Source: Clostridium sporogenes
Lineage (GTDB): Bacteria > Bacillota > Clostridia > Clostridiales > Clostridiaceae
DNA length: 64,000 nt
NCBI RefSeq assembly: GCF_001020205.1
Contig: NZ_CP011663.1
Coordinates: 2,418,001 to 2,482,000, forward strand
Direction of reading: 5' to 3'
Under the pieces are notes generated by a model. That model saw nothing but the letters and a program-made list of their open reading frames with translations, had not been told where the DNA came from and did no database searches. Shown here in pieces: positions 1-8,505 of this stretch; within the stretch, counting starts at the first letter, position 1; each line of letters begins with the position of its first letter. The position numbers and the translations under genes were made by a program.

Positions 1-132
1 GTATATGGATAATAGGAACTGATTATTTCACCGAACGGATTTGTGTTTCTGATGTTCTGCAGCCTTATATAATAACTGATATCTTAGGTTGTATACTATT
101 AGGGCTACTATGTTATATGAAAAACATAGCTT
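1..132. other. Window-edge sequence with no recognisable gene
   Basis: This stretch lies downstream of the leftward HEPN gene that ends at 133. No convincing coding frame, terminator hairpin or clear third copy of the attC-like repeat is seen here; only a short segment near 50-60 (TTCTGCAG) loosely recalls the end of the repeat copy at 2585-2643. If the cassette idea is right, the 3' repeat of this gene would be expected in or just beyond this edge. Confidence 0.4.
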
Positions 133-1341
133 TTATTCACTACTAAAATGCTTTTCTACATCTTCTAAAATCCTAATATATTTTTGAATTATAGCTTGAT
201 CAAAATCTTTACCACTTTCATGCACAATAATATTTCTTATTTCTCTAGCTATCTTTAATTCTTTGTAAACAGACTCTTGTACTAATTTCAAATCATAAAT
301 TTCACATATAAGTTTATTGACTCTATATCTATCCTTATCGGATATATTAGTACTTTTCTTAGTTAAATAGTTGAAAAGTTTTTGTTCAAAATCTTTCCAT
401 TTAACTATAAATTGTCCATATAGTTCATTAGTGTTTGTTATCATACTTTCAGATATATTTTCTTTATCAGAATCCGAAACATCTAACTTATCAATATTAT
501 CTATAGCTTTTATTAACTTTTCCCGTATTTCGTTAACAATTTTTTCTGTATTCTCATAATCGGCTCTATTCATTCTATTGTTATGAGCCACTTTACACCT
601 TAACTCGTATAACTGTTGCCATTTGTTTTTTAAATATTCATATTCACAATCAACCATAGTTGAAAAATATCTTTCCCAGTTAGATTTAGAAACATAGTTT
701 TTTAGATTCTCAATATGTATAGAATCTTCATTATTTAAAGATTTTAATTTTTTTATAAGATTTGAAACATTTTCCAAGCTATATTCTACAAATAAAAAAT
801 TTGATAGCTGTATAAAATCTGTCCTATATAAGTAATCTGTTTCTTCTTTTAAATCTTTTCTACTATCTCTAATTGAATCTTTAACTATATCTGGTACATT
901 CTTCTTAACCCACCCAACTCCGACATTAACTAACATAAATTTCGTTATTAGCTTTCTCATTAAATTTTCAATTTCATGAATTAAAGGATATGCTTTTTTA
1001 GCATAATAAAAGCTTATATCATCCCATAAAACTTCAACGTTTCTAGAGCTTGTTCTATTTAAAATAACCCTTATATCTTTTAATAAATCCTCATAAATCT
1101 TCATTTTACTTGAATCTTGGCATACAATTTTAAGGTGATAGTACCGATCTTGGCTATTACTTATTTCACCAGCTTCAACTGAATAATCAACTTCAAGTTC
1201 TCGATAGTACAGCTTTGAGCCTTTAATTTTAATATCTGCATTTGATTGAATTAAATTATTAAAAGAATTAACATCTGTACATAAAGAGTCTTTTAAATTA
1301 AATACTACCATATACTCAGTCGTTAAATTTTTCATATCCAT
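133..1341 (-). CDS. Double HEPN-motif protein (hypothetical, possible RNase effector)
   Basis: The protein is 402 residues from the ATG at 1341, which has a GGGGG ribosome binding site 5 bases upstream; the frame stays open further upstream through the attC-like repeat, but that extension is unlikely to be translated. Two R-x4-H motifs typical of HEPN domains are visible: R248-CKVA-H253 and R369-NIIV-H374. A helix rich in hydrophobic residues around 117-132 (AYPLIHEIENLMRKLI) resembles the first helix of ApeA/Swt1-like HEPN domains, so residues about 110-280 and 310-400 may form two HEPN folds. HEPN proteins with this motif are often metal-independent RNases in phage defence or toxin systems. 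The specific family is not recognised, and no antitoxin is next to it. The gene is alone on its strand between repeats. Function is inferred from motifs only. Confidence 0.72.
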   Translation of the reverse strand: MDMKNLTTEYMVVFNLKDSLCTDVNSFNNLIQSNADIKIKGSKLYYRELEVDYSVEAGEISNSQDRYYHLKIVCQDSSKMKIYEDLLKDIRVILNRTSSRNVEVLWDDISFYYAKKAYPLIHEIENLMRKLITKFMLVNVGVGWVKKNVPDIVKDSIRDSRKDLKEETDYLYRTDFIQLSNFLFVEYSLENVSNLIKKLKSLNNEDSIHIENLKNYVSKSNWERYFSTMVDCEYEYLKNKWQQLYELRCKVAHNNRMNRADYENTEKIVNEIREKLIKAIDNIDKLDVSDSDKENISESMITNTNELYGQFIVKWKDFEQKLFNYLTKKSTNISDKDRYRVNKLICEIYDLKLVQESVYKELKIAREIRNIIVHESGKDFDQAIIQKYIRILEDVEKHFSSE

Positions 1342-1381
1342 TTTATCCCCCAATATTTTTAATGAGTTACTTCTTAACTTC

Positions 1382-1453
1382 ACATAACGGTTCGCGTGCT
1401 TGCGAAGTGGCAATGCTACCACTACTGGCCATTTTGGAAACACGCTGTTAGCC
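1382..1453. repeat. attC-like imperfect palindrome, copy 1
   Basis: The outer ends are inverted (TAAC at 1385 against GTTA ending at 1450, with CGCGTG against CACGC just inside), and an inner hairpin AGTGG/CCACT follows. The first 56 bases align without gaps to copy 2 (2588-2643), sharing TTGCGAAGTGG, CTACC, CTACT and CCATT blocks. It lies between the stop of the 1461-2549 gene and the start of the next gene. Imperfect palindromes ending in TAAC/GTTA that follow single genes are the layout of integron attC sites, but the flanking GGCTAAC does not fit the RYYYAAC consensus exactly. No integrase gene is in the window, so the recombination role is an inference. Confidence 0.6.
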
Positions 1454-1460
1454 GAAGGTT

Positions 1461-2549
1461 TTAGCAATTATCAAAATATTTTTCTTGTAATTCATCTACT
1501 GTAGGGTGAAATTTTTCACCTTTAAGTTCTAATTTAGTCCAAGATATCCATTCGAAAAGTTGTCGCTTTCTATATTTGTCTAAGATCTCGAAATCCTCTT
1601 TCGTAATATTTTCACCGTGCATAGCCAGATTCCTAATACGATGTAATTCACTAAGCATATCACTTAAATCAAAAGGAGCACCAATTAACTGAATGTCATT
1701 TTTCTTTACATATGCTTTCAAGTCATTCCACATCAAATGTTGATTAGGATTATTACTATCGTTGTATAGTTTAATTATTTGATTAATCTCTTGTTCAATT
1801 ACGCCACAATATTGTTTTACTAAAATTCCATATGAACCAATGCGCTTTTCTGTATTAATATATTCATTTTCATAAGCATCAGCGGAAGCTAGTTCTGTTC
1901 TTGAAAGTTCTGTTAAACCTCCATAGTTTACATCATATATTGTTGAATAATGATCTATCTTGTCCAATGAGATCCAATCAATCCATATATTTTCTCTTTT
2001 CTCTTCTACATAATCTAGTTTCCATTTTTTTATCACTCCATCTGTATCAACTGCTATTGAAATAGAAGATACAAACTTATCCAAACCATTTTTCAAGACT
2101 TCGTAAGCTAATGAAGTTAATGTTTTCATTGCAAAATAATCGCATTTTTTGTTATCCGACTTCCACCAGTATTCATTAATATTCATATTTGCTATTTCAG
2201 CTATCACAGCTTTTTCTGGTTCACTCATGACATTCCAACTAAACTTGTCACAAACCTCACTTATAACTGCTTCAACATCATCATATTCCCCTGTTGCATT
2301 ATGAACATTTCTGATTGTTTGATAATAATTTTCTTCACCAATATTTATCAAATCAAGCAACGAGTTATTCAAAAAGATTAATAAATCATCATTTTTATCT
2401 TGTCTACTCAATTGGCCTATCATATGTTCAATTGTTGCAATTGCATAATTTTTTGAACCATTTAAATAGTTGTGAATTGGTTTGATAGTACTTCCAAACT
2501 CTTGATAAATTCCTTCTATATCTGTTTCTACTGTTTTCCAATCTTCCAT
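1461..2549 (-). CDS. HEPN-motif protein (hypothetical)
   Basis: The protein is 362 residues, with a good ribosome binding site (GGAG, 5 bases from the ATG). The C-terminal third carries a HEPN-type R-x4-H motif, R306-NLAM-H311, after a predicted helix at 240-260 (KQYCGVIEQEINQII) of the type that opens HEPN folds. The N-terminal 220 residues are mixed helix/strand without a motif I recognise; a glutamate- and tryptophan-rich patch lies near 180-195. No signal peptide or membrane segment is present. It is preceded by attC-like copy 2 and followed at once by copy 1, so gene plus downstream repeat has the size and shape of a mobile cassette. An RNase or nucleotidyl-processing role in defence is possible but is inferred from the motif alone. 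Confidence 0.65.
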   Translation of the reverse strand: MEDWKTVETDIEGIYQEFGSTIKPIHNYLNGSKNYAIATIEHMIGQLSRQDKNDDLLIFLNNSLLDLINIGEENYYQTIRNVHNATGEYDDVEAVISEVCDKFSWNVMSEPEKAVIAEIANMNINEYWWKSDNKKCDYFAMKTLTSLAYEVLKNGLDKFVSSISIAVDTDGVIKKWKLDYVEEKRENIWIDWISLDKIDHYSTIYDVNYGGLTELSRTELASADAYENEYINTEKRIGSYGILVKQYCGVIEQEINQIIKLYNDSNNPNQHLMWNDLKAYVKKNDIQLIGAPFDLSDMLSELHRIRNLAMHGENITKEDFEILDKYRKRQLFEWISWTKLELKGEKFHPTVDELQEKYFDNC

Positions 2550-2584
2550 GATATCTCCTCTCCGTTCTCTTCGTTGAAACTTTT

Positions 2585-2643
2585 GCCTAACATTTTACGC
2601 GTTTGCGAAGTGGAAAATCTACCGCTACTCTCCATTCTGCAAA
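2585..2643. repeat. attC-like repeat, copy 2 (one end degraded)
   Basis: Copy 2 begins with GCCTAAC, which fits the integron R'' box RYYYAAC, and continues with CGCGTTTGCGAAGTGG and CTACCGCTACT. The inner hairpin is kept: AGTGG pairs with CCGCT through one G-T wobble where copy 1 has a Watson-Crick pair. The distal end (after 2643) has no GTTA partner and looks eroded. The remaining intergenic sequence up to 2892 is AT-rich and shows no gene. Confidence 0.55.
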
Positions 2644-2892
2644 TTTAATATTGCATTGGTGTTTGTTTACTATATAGTAGTTCTATTCTTCAACTTCCCA
2701 TTATAGACATTAGTTACACAATATTTAAACGCTTGTACTTTAAATATTTTTAAAATCCTTTATTTTCAAAGTATCAATATAACAATATCCAGCTTTATAT
2801 AATATCATGTATATTTTACCATAAAATATTACATATATATAATTATTTTTATAAGATTCTACACAAATCCCAAAATAAAGCATATAAATGCG

Positions 2893-2926
2893 AAAAAATT
2901 AAAGCTTCCACTAAGTGAAAGCTTTT
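2893..2926 (-). terminator. Rho-independent terminator of the AAA/PD-(D/E)XK gene
   Basis: An 11-bp stem with one mismatch (AAAGCTT-C-CAC against GTG-A-AAGCTTT, 2901-2925) is followed on the minus strand by a T-rich run. It sits 40 bases beyond the stop at 2967. Confidence 0.7.
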
Positions 2927-2966
2927 AAACTCTTATTATATTTTATTTATATCTTTATCCATTTTT

Positions 2967-4550
2967 CTAACAATAAACTTGTATTATCTTTTTGTTACTA
3001 TTTTCTGTACCTATATAATTTTCTTCTACTTCGCCTATTAAATTTGTAGATTTTCTTAGGTCAAATATTAGAAGGTATCCTTTATCTAATCCATACTGAT
3101 CTAAATATTCAGCTAGTTGTATCAGACCTCTTTTGTGATATTCTTGCCCTCTCCATATTTTAAGTTCTAGAATATACATTTTTTTATTATAGGTTATAAC
3201 TATATCAAATCTTTTTTCTTCTCCACCCTTTACCTCTTTAAATGCAAAACCACTACCATTTATAATAGGACTTAAAAAGGCTAAAAAGACTAGTCTTCCA
3301 TCTTCCTCTAAAAATGCCTCTCTCCTTTGTGAATATTCATGTTTCATAAATTCTTGAAATTTTAATAAGACTTTTCTTATATCTAAATTCCCATTAGAAT
3401 CTATAAAATTTTCTTTACTATTATAGTTATAAAAATTAGAAGATGTCTGAATTTTTGATATTCTATAATTATATATAAGCTGTTCATATATCCTATTATT
3501 TATTTTTAAATTTCCTTTATCATCTTTAAATATTCCATATAAATAACCTAAATTTATATCTGGATTATGGATATTAAAATTTAGTTTTACTCCTTTTATT
3601 AAAAGATTATCTACCACTTGGGATAGTTCTTTATTATTTTCTATATTCTTAATTAGACTGTCAAAGTTAGTATTACTTTCATTTAAAAGCTCTTTTACAG
3701 CTAACTCTAGATATTCTCTTTCCCATTTCAATTCATTTTCATCCATTATTTTTTCATCTATTATTTTACAAAGTTTACTTACTAAAAAAGGATACCCTGA
3801 GGTATAAAAATAAAGCTTCTCTGCAAAGTATTCTTTATCTAGATCTACTTTTTTATTTTCTACATAATCGTCTAGCATAGTTTTTATTTCCTCTATGGAA
3901 AAGCTCATATCAACGTCAAAATCCGAAGCTATATTCCATGGGCTATTATACTTATGTTCTTCATCAGATCTTATCTTTAATTTTAAAGTTTTTACGTCAT
4001 GCACTCCTGCCAATACAACATTATGGAAAGTATAATCTTTCCCAACATTCCTTAATAAATATTTATTTCTAAGTAATCCTAAAAAGCTTAAAAACAACTG
4101 ATTATTACTACTCTTATCTACTTCATCTATCATTAATACCACTTTTCTTTTAACCTTTATAATAAATTTAGTTATAACCCTTGATAAGTCAATAAAGTTT
4201 TCTACATGTTCCTTTTGTTGTTCTAGATATTCAGATAATGTTTCATTATTGATTAAAAGAGAATCAGACATTATTTGTAAGAATTCCTTTGAAAATATTT
4301 TTTCATCTTCAAAAATCAAATCTCCAATTCCTTCAAAGCTTATAGAAATAACTAAATAGTCTTTAAACTTACTTAAATATCTTTCCAACATATATAAAGT
4401 AGTTGTTTTACCATACTGCCTTGGTCTATTTATAATAAAATATTCCTCATTATTTACTAATTTTAGTATACTATCTAACTTATTAGATATATCCACCATA
4501 TAATGCTTTTCTGGTATACAGGTTCCAGTTACATTAAATCTCTTTTTCAT
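2967..4550 (-). CDS. AAA family ATPase with C-terminal PD-(D/E)XK nuclease-like domain
   Basis: The 527-residue protein has a P-loop variant NRPRQYGKTT at 41-50 and a Walker B strand VVLMIDEVDKSS at about 137-147. A C-terminal PD-(D/E)XK-like core follows: D449, then E462-L-K464 and a glutamine-bearing helix around 475. This is the architecture of the AAA-ATPase-like/PDDEXK_9 family (DUF1703-type) that is abundant and often multicopy in clostridia and Bacteroidetes. The family is usually regarded as mobile-element or defence related; the biochemical role is unsettled. The gene stands alone with its own terminator. No membrane segments are seen. The family assignment is firm, the function is not. 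Confidence 0.85.
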   Translation of the reverse strand: MKKRFNVTGTCIPEKHYMVDISNKLDSILKLVNNEEYFIINRPRQYGKTTTLYMLERYLSKFKDYLVISISFEGIGDLIFEDEKIFSKEFLQIMSDSLLINNETLSEYLEQQKEHVENFIDLSRVITKFIIKVKRKVVLMIDEVDKSSNNQLFLSFLGLLRNKYLLRNVGKDYTFHNVVLAGVHDVKTLKLKIRSDEEHKYNSPWNIASDFDVDMSFSIEEIKTMLDDYVENKKVDLDKEYFAEKLYFYTSGYPFLVSKLCKIIDEKIMDENELKWEREYLELAVKELLNESNTNFDSLIKNIENNKELSQVVDNLLIKGVKLNFNIHNPDINLGYLYGIFKDDKGNLKINNRIYEQLIYNYRISKIQTSSNFYNYNSKENFIDSNGNLDIRKVLLKFQEFMKHEYSQRREAFLEEDGRLVFLAFLSPIINGSGFAFKEVKGGEEKRFDIVITYNKKMYILELKIWRGQEYHKRGLIQLAEYLDQYGLDKGYLLIFDLRKSTNLIGEVEENYIGTENSNKKIIQVYC

Positions 4551-4630
4551 ATAACTTTCACTCTCCTTACTCTATTATATTACCATAGAATAAGCTATTT
4601 AAACAAAAATATCACTTAATAACAATCTTT

Positions 4631-5725
4631 TTAATTAATCACTTCCCCCTTTGTTGAAGCAATATCAATACTTTTCAATCCGCTTTTTAACACAAGCTTA
4701 CGTAAAAATGGATTATACATAAAGGGACATTTTAGTAGTTTTAAGAAGATTTTGAAACGAATATTAAAAGTTTCTAACCAGTACTTTTTATTAGGGTTTT
4801 TACTATGGTTATTTAACACTTCACTCAAAACTCGGGCGCTGTTAATGGCTGAACTGATTCCCTCCAGTGAACTTGGACTGATAAAGCCCGCGGCCTCCCC
4901 AACTAAAAAAGCATTTTCCTTTCCACAACAAAAATCATAAAATGATGATGGTCTAAGTACCATACAGGCCTCGGTTTTTATAGTTTCTCCAAACCTAAAT
5001 CCAATTTTCTCTAGCTTTTTTTTCTGATTTTCGAACCGTTCCCGAGAATTATGTATAGGAAATGCACCACCAAAAATAAATTTGTTATCTTTTGAAATGG
5101 ACCAAGAACAGCAATCTGTGTTTTCCAAATCAAAAATACAGGAATAAAAAGGATTATCATGTGTTTCAGAAAACCATTGCTGAATTGACATATAAGCCCG
5201 TATTTTCTTTTTGGGATACAGCAATCGACGTACCATAGAATTTGCACCGTCTGCCCCTACCAGATATTTAGTGATAATAACCTGCTTTACACCCTTTTCA
5301 TAAAAAGTTACCCTATAACCCTCTGGTATTTTTTCAATAGAAGAACAATAAGAATTGCTATAAACCTCCACGTGATTTGGAATAAGTGATTTTAACCATA
5401 AATCAAATTTATGACGATCAATGTTAATATAAAACCGTTGATAATATCGAAGGAGAGTATTTTTCAGATCTATAGTTTTAACAGCAAAAATCTGAGGATC
5501 CACCATAACATCCTTTGGAAGTGTAATATCCAACTCTGCCAATGCTTTCTGGGCATGGGAAGAAAGCAATCCACCACAGGGTTTCTTAAATCCTTTTTCT
5601 ATAGAGTTCTTTTTATCAATGGCAATAACTTTATGCTTTTTAGAAAGCAATTGTGCAAGTATAGAACCAGAGGGCCCTAAGCCAATAATTGCAATATCAT
5701 ATGTCCTAATCATTGCTTTTTTCAT
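4631..5725 (-). CDS. NAD(P)/FAD-dependent oxidoreductase (geranylgeranyl-reductase-like)
   Basis: The N-terminal dinucleotide-binding motif IIGLGPSGSILA and the later LVGEAAGFISPSSLEGIS motif are those of the p-hydroxybenzoate hydroxylase/geranylgeranyl reductase flavoprotein superfamily. VGADGANSMVRR in the middle is the conserved DG motif. The protein has about 364 residues from the ATG at 5725; an ATG at 5713 (MIRTYD) is an alternative. Both starts lie inside the 3' end of the upstream XRE gene (stop at 5706), so translation is probably coupled. The substrate cannot be told. Base composition is somewhat richer in G+C than the flanks, which hints at transfer of this three-gene group. Confidence 0.8.
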   Translation of the reverse strand: MKKAMIRTYDIAIIGLGPSGSILAQLLSKKHKVIAIDKKNSIEKGFKKPCGGLLSSHAQKALAELDITLPKDVMVDPQIFAVKTIDLKNTLLRYYQRFYINIDRHKFDLWLKSLIPNHVEVYSNSYCSSIEKIPEGYRVTFYEKGVKQVIITKYLVGADGANSMVRRLLYPKKKIRAYMSIQQWFSETHDNPFYSCIFDLENTDCCSWSISKDNKFIFGGAFPIHNSRERFENQKKKLEKIGFRFGETIKTEACMVLRPSSFYDFCCGKENAFLVGEAAGFISPSSLEGISSAINSARVLSEVLNNHSKNPNKKYWLETFNIRFKIFLKLLKCPFMYNPFLRKLVLKSGLKSIDIASTKGEVIN

Positions 5726-5951
5726 CCTTATTCTCACTTTCTAAATCTTTATCTTCCCTATACTCTAAAATATCTCCTGGTTGACATTGTAGTATTCTGC
5801 ACAAAGCATCAAGAGTAGTAAATCGAAAAGCTTTTGCCCTATGATTTTTAAAGTTCGATACATTTGCCATGGTCATTCCTAATTGTTCGGATAACTCTGT
5901 TAAAGATATTTTGCGTTTTGCCATCATAACATCCAAATTAACTACAATCAT
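5706..5951 (-). CDS. Small XRE/Cro-type HTH regulator (YozG-like)
   Basis: This 81-residue protein is almost entirely one helix-turn-helix domain: MMAKRKISLTELSEQLGMT then NVSNFKNHRAKAFRF, with the tail LCRILQCQPGDILEY that is typical of this family. It lies 17 bases after the DUF2975 membrane gene and overlaps the start of the flavoprotein gene, so the three form one leftward operon. YozG-like regulators are commonly paired with DUF2975 proteins, as here. Confidence 0.88.
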   Translation of the reverse strand: MIVVNLDVMMAKRKISLTELSEQLGMTMANVSNFKNHRAKAFRFTTLDALCRILQCQPGDILEYREDKDLESENKDEKSND

Positions 5952-5968
5952 ATTTGATTTCCCCCCTT

Positions 5969-6460
5969 TTAAAATGTTAAGTCATTCTCTTCTTTGATTT
6001 CCGCAGCTACTTTAAATATGTTAGACATTATTAGAAATAAAAAACCCACTGTTATTGATATAAAAATTACAACTATCAAAGGTAATATAGTCATTGCAAA
6101 TAGATAAAAATCAAATAATACGTATAAAAATATGTTGCTCAAAAGATAAATACACGCCTCAGAAAATGCACAAATTGCAAGGATTTGAAACTCCTTTGAT
6201 ATAATTGGTGAAAAGGAATTTTCACTTGTAAGCAGTTTACAAATTCTTTTAAACTTAAATAATGCTATCAAATAAGGAACTGCACATAGGTAAATAAATG
6301 CTGTTAATATCCACTCCATATTTGATGTTTCTACCTTCATTCCTGATGTTTTAAAAAACGCTGTCAACACTAAAGGAACGCTTATAAGGGTGATAATTGT
6401 TAAAATAATCCCCACAATTACTAATCCATTTAATATTTTTGAACTTATTTTCTCTTTCAT
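5969..6460 (-). CDS. DUF2975 membrane protein
   Basis: The 163-residue protein has four predicted membrane segments (about 9-33, 47-68, 87-113 and 122-147). Length, topology and the directly adjacent YozG-like XRE regulator match the DUF2975 family. The family's function is unknown; partnership with the small regulator suggests it senses or modulates something at the membrane. It is the first gene of the operon 6460 to 4631. Confidence 0.8.
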   Translation of the reverse strand: MKEKISSKILNGLVIVGIILTIITLISVPLVLTAFFKTSGMKVETSNMEWILTAFIYLCAVPYLIALFKFKRICKLLTSENSFSPIISKEFQILAICAFSEACIYLLSNIFLYVLFDFYLFAMTILPLIVVIFISITVGFLFLIMSNIFKVAAEIKEENDLTF

Positions 6461-6599
6461 AAGAATTACCTCACTCTAAAATAGTTTTTATTAATTGTTT
6501 TCATCCATATTATATATCATGTCTTAAATAATTACAATAATTATTTATCGTTATTCTTTATGTTTTTATCGTTTTTATTGAACAACCCCTTTTTTCTAA

Positions 6600-6650
6600 C
6601 TCAATAGTAACACGAGATGTAAATTGAAAACTCAATAGTAACACGAGATG
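6600..6650. repeat. 20-base direct repeat, 31-bp period
   Basis: The sequence CTCAATAGTAACACGAGATG occurs at 6600-6619 and again at 6631-6650, with TGTAAATTGAAAA between them. It lies at the outer edge of the iteron array, where slippage or nested insertion of related element ends could have duplicated it. Confidence 0.85.
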
Positions 6651-6655
6651 CCACT

Positions 6656-6776
6656 TTGTAAATTGAAAAGCAACCTTTGTAACTGACAACTGAATATTTG
6701 TAAACGAAACGCCACTTTTGTATCCGAAATGCATGTTTTGTAAATGAGATGCAGTTTTTGTAACCAAAATGCAGTT
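6656..6776. repeat. Degenerate 20-21 bp tandem iterons next to the IS30 element
   Basis: Five to six units start with TTGTAA or a close variant and most end in ATGCA(G/T)TTTT or CCACTTTT, spaced 20-21 bases: units begin near 6657, 6678, 6699, 6719, 6739 and 6759. The spacing of two helical turns suggests a protein-binding array, perhaps for the transposase, rather than a CRISPR array: there are no unique spacers. Confidence 0.6.
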
Positions 6777-6916
6777 TGATTTTTCACATTTATTGAAGTA
6801 TTATATTAAAAATAAGCATGCTAAATGGAGGTCGACTCCCTCTCGATTTTTTTGTAATCGGAGAATCCACCCCTTAATTTCTTAGATAAATTAGTGGTTG
6901 GCGGCACGCATTTTTA

Positions 6917-8212
6917 TTATTTTTTTAGAAGAGCAGGTTTTAACATGATGTCACTGGCGGCAACCGGTGCGCATTCAAGTTTATGTAAAACTTCTTCTCC
7001 GTGGTAAAAGTTGAATGTTTCGTACGGACTGCGATTATTCAGCTTTTTTCTTTTGTATGAATTTATATGATTCATCATTAAGGTGATATCTTCCTGTGTA
7101 ATATTATTAAAACTTGTTCCCTTAGGAAGCACCCTTCGGATTAATCCATGATTTACCTCAATGGCTCCTTTTTGATAAGGACTACCTGCATCACAGTAAA
7201 ATATATTAGTACGCAAAGCTGGTACAGATTTTCGATATTCAATTGCTTTAGGATTCGAGAACTCACTCCCATTATCCGTAAGGACAACAGGAAAAAGTCT
7301 GCTGAAAGCATTTTTTCCAAGTTTTTTATCAAGCTGATTAAAAATATCAGTTACAGACTTTGAGGTGTTTGCATCTCTTAAAAATGCCAACATTAGACTG
7401 CAATCCACGAAGTGAATGGTCAAGAGGCATTTACCACCTTTGTTGCCAATAACAGAATCCATTTGTACCACTGCAGTATCAGGGTTCTTTTTAATAAACG
7501 CACTAAAATCTTCGTAATTGCGACCAATGCGGCAGCTTTTATCCACTTTGAATTCAGGCTTCTTATAACGCTCACGGAATTTGACTTTCCTTGGAAGATC
7601 AATGTTCCTGACATCAAAAAGACACGCATCGATGTAATTATAAATGGTCTTTTCACTACACATAAGCTCGTCCTGATGGTTGATGTAAATTTGATTTACA
7701 GACTGACCATTTTGAATAAGTGGCGAAATAATCTTATTCAATCTGGCGATTTCATCTTCAGATACACATAAACCACTTCGTGACTGTGATATAGATTCAT
7801 GTGCCTTGATGTGAGCATGCTCTGCATCATAAATATTCTTTAAAAGTGTACATTTACCAATGGTTTTACAACCATTACAAACATAAGGAACTCTGAATCT
7901 GGCAGTACAGACTTCTTCAATAAAATCTGGACAGTTTGAATTACAAGAAGTACAAAGCTTACAATAGATAGCCGATTTTCTAGTGCATTCTTTGCCACAG
8001 ACTTTCTTATTTCTACAGTTAATACGCTTCTTGCAAGCATTGAATGGAAATCCAGGGTAACCTGTAGCAATTTTGGAGCTATACTTGCGGACTTCTCTAG
8101 AAATAGTAGTTGGATTTTTTCCCAGCCTGCGGCTGATTTCTTTAAAAGAAATACTCTCTTTTAAGTATTTTTGCAATTCAAGTCTTTCTTCATAAATAAA
8201 AAATTTAGACAT
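6917..8212 (-). CDS. IS30 family transposase with Cys-rich insert
   Basis: The start is the ATG at 8212 because a perfect GGAGG lies 6 bases upstream; the protein is then 431 residues. An N-terminal HTH_38 domain (FKEISRRLGKNPTTISREV) is followed by a cysteine-rich region with at least twelve cysteines (about 60-120), probably zinc binding. The DDE catalytic core has VQMDSVIG, VVLTDNGSEF and GAIEVNHGLIRR carrying the D, D and E. This is the IS30/ISL-type integrase-core transposase. It appears intact. The gene is G+C richer than the surroundings. Confidence 0.92.
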   Translation of the reverse strand: MSKFFIYEERLELQKYLKESISFKEISRRLGKNPTTISREVRKYSSKIATGYPGFPFNACKKRINCRNKKVCGKECTRKSAIYCKLCTSCNSNCPDFIEEVCTARFRVPYVCNGCKTIGKCTLLKNIYDAEHAHIKAHESISQSRSGLCVSEDEIARLNKIISPLIQNGQSVNQIYINHQDELMCSEKTIYNYIDACLFDVRNIDLPRKVKFRERYKKPEFKVDKSCRIGRNYEDFSAFIKKNPDTAVVQMDSVIGNKGGKCLLTIHFVDCSLMLAFLRDANTSKSVTDIFNQLDKKLGKNAFSRLFPVVLTDNGSEFSNPKAIEYRKSVPALRTNIFYCDAGSPYQKGAIEVNHGLIRRVLPKGTSFNNITQEDITLMMNHINSYKRKKLNNRSPYETFNFYHGEEVLHKLECAPVAASDIMLKPALLKK

Positions 8213-8425
8213 ATATATCCTCCGTTCTGCCGCCAACAACCATAGGATATATAAAACAAAACTAATAAGCAAACAAAAGACTGGTAATTAATGAATCTTT
8301 TGTTTGCTAGGATGCAATCACTCAACGAGTGAATATTTATTATTATTAATACAACCTAGTTGGTATCCAAAGGGTTGCATTTCGATTTACAATTGAGGAT
8401 GTAAATTGAAAAATAAATTTATATA

Positions 8426-8463
8426 TCAAAAACAGGTAGTCCAATTTAAACTTAGACTACCTG
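8426..8463 (-). terminator. Terminator of the cyclitol operon
   Basis: A perfect 9-bp stem (CAGGTAGTC at 8433-8441, GACTACCTG at 8455-8463) is followed on the minus strand by TTTTTGATA. It lies 43 bases beyond the stop of the dehydrogenase gene. Confidence 0.8.
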
Positions 8464-8505
8464 TATATCTGTAAATATACAATTTAATATAAAATATATT
8501 TTATA

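Larger units (their letters stand above)
6600..8412. mobile_element. IS30-type insertion element region, exact ends uncertain
   Basis: The transposase gene at 6917-8212 is flanked by degenerate copies of one short motif. On the left, several TGTAA...ATGCA..TTTT units lie in one direction; on the right, TTGCATTTCGATTTACA at 8375-8391 is the same motif inverted, followed by GATGTAAATTGAAAA (8398-8412), which also occurs at 6617-6630. A TTGGCGGCA/TGCCGCCAA pair (6898-6906, 8228-8236) lies inside. I cannot fix the outermost terminal repeats or a target duplication, so the limits given are those of the motif-bearing region. Confidence 0.6.

Noticed and set aside
1342..1467. N-terminal extension of the first HEPN protein through the attC-like repeat
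   Set aside because: A strong ribosome binding site serves the ATG at 1341, and the extension is encoded by the repeat itself.
6558..6767. Open frame of 69 codons over the iteron array
   Set aside because: It encodes only the repeats, has no ribosome binding site and no protein-like composition.
6656..6776. CRISPR-like array
   Set aside because: Units are degenerate, contiguous and without unique spacers; no cas genes are near.
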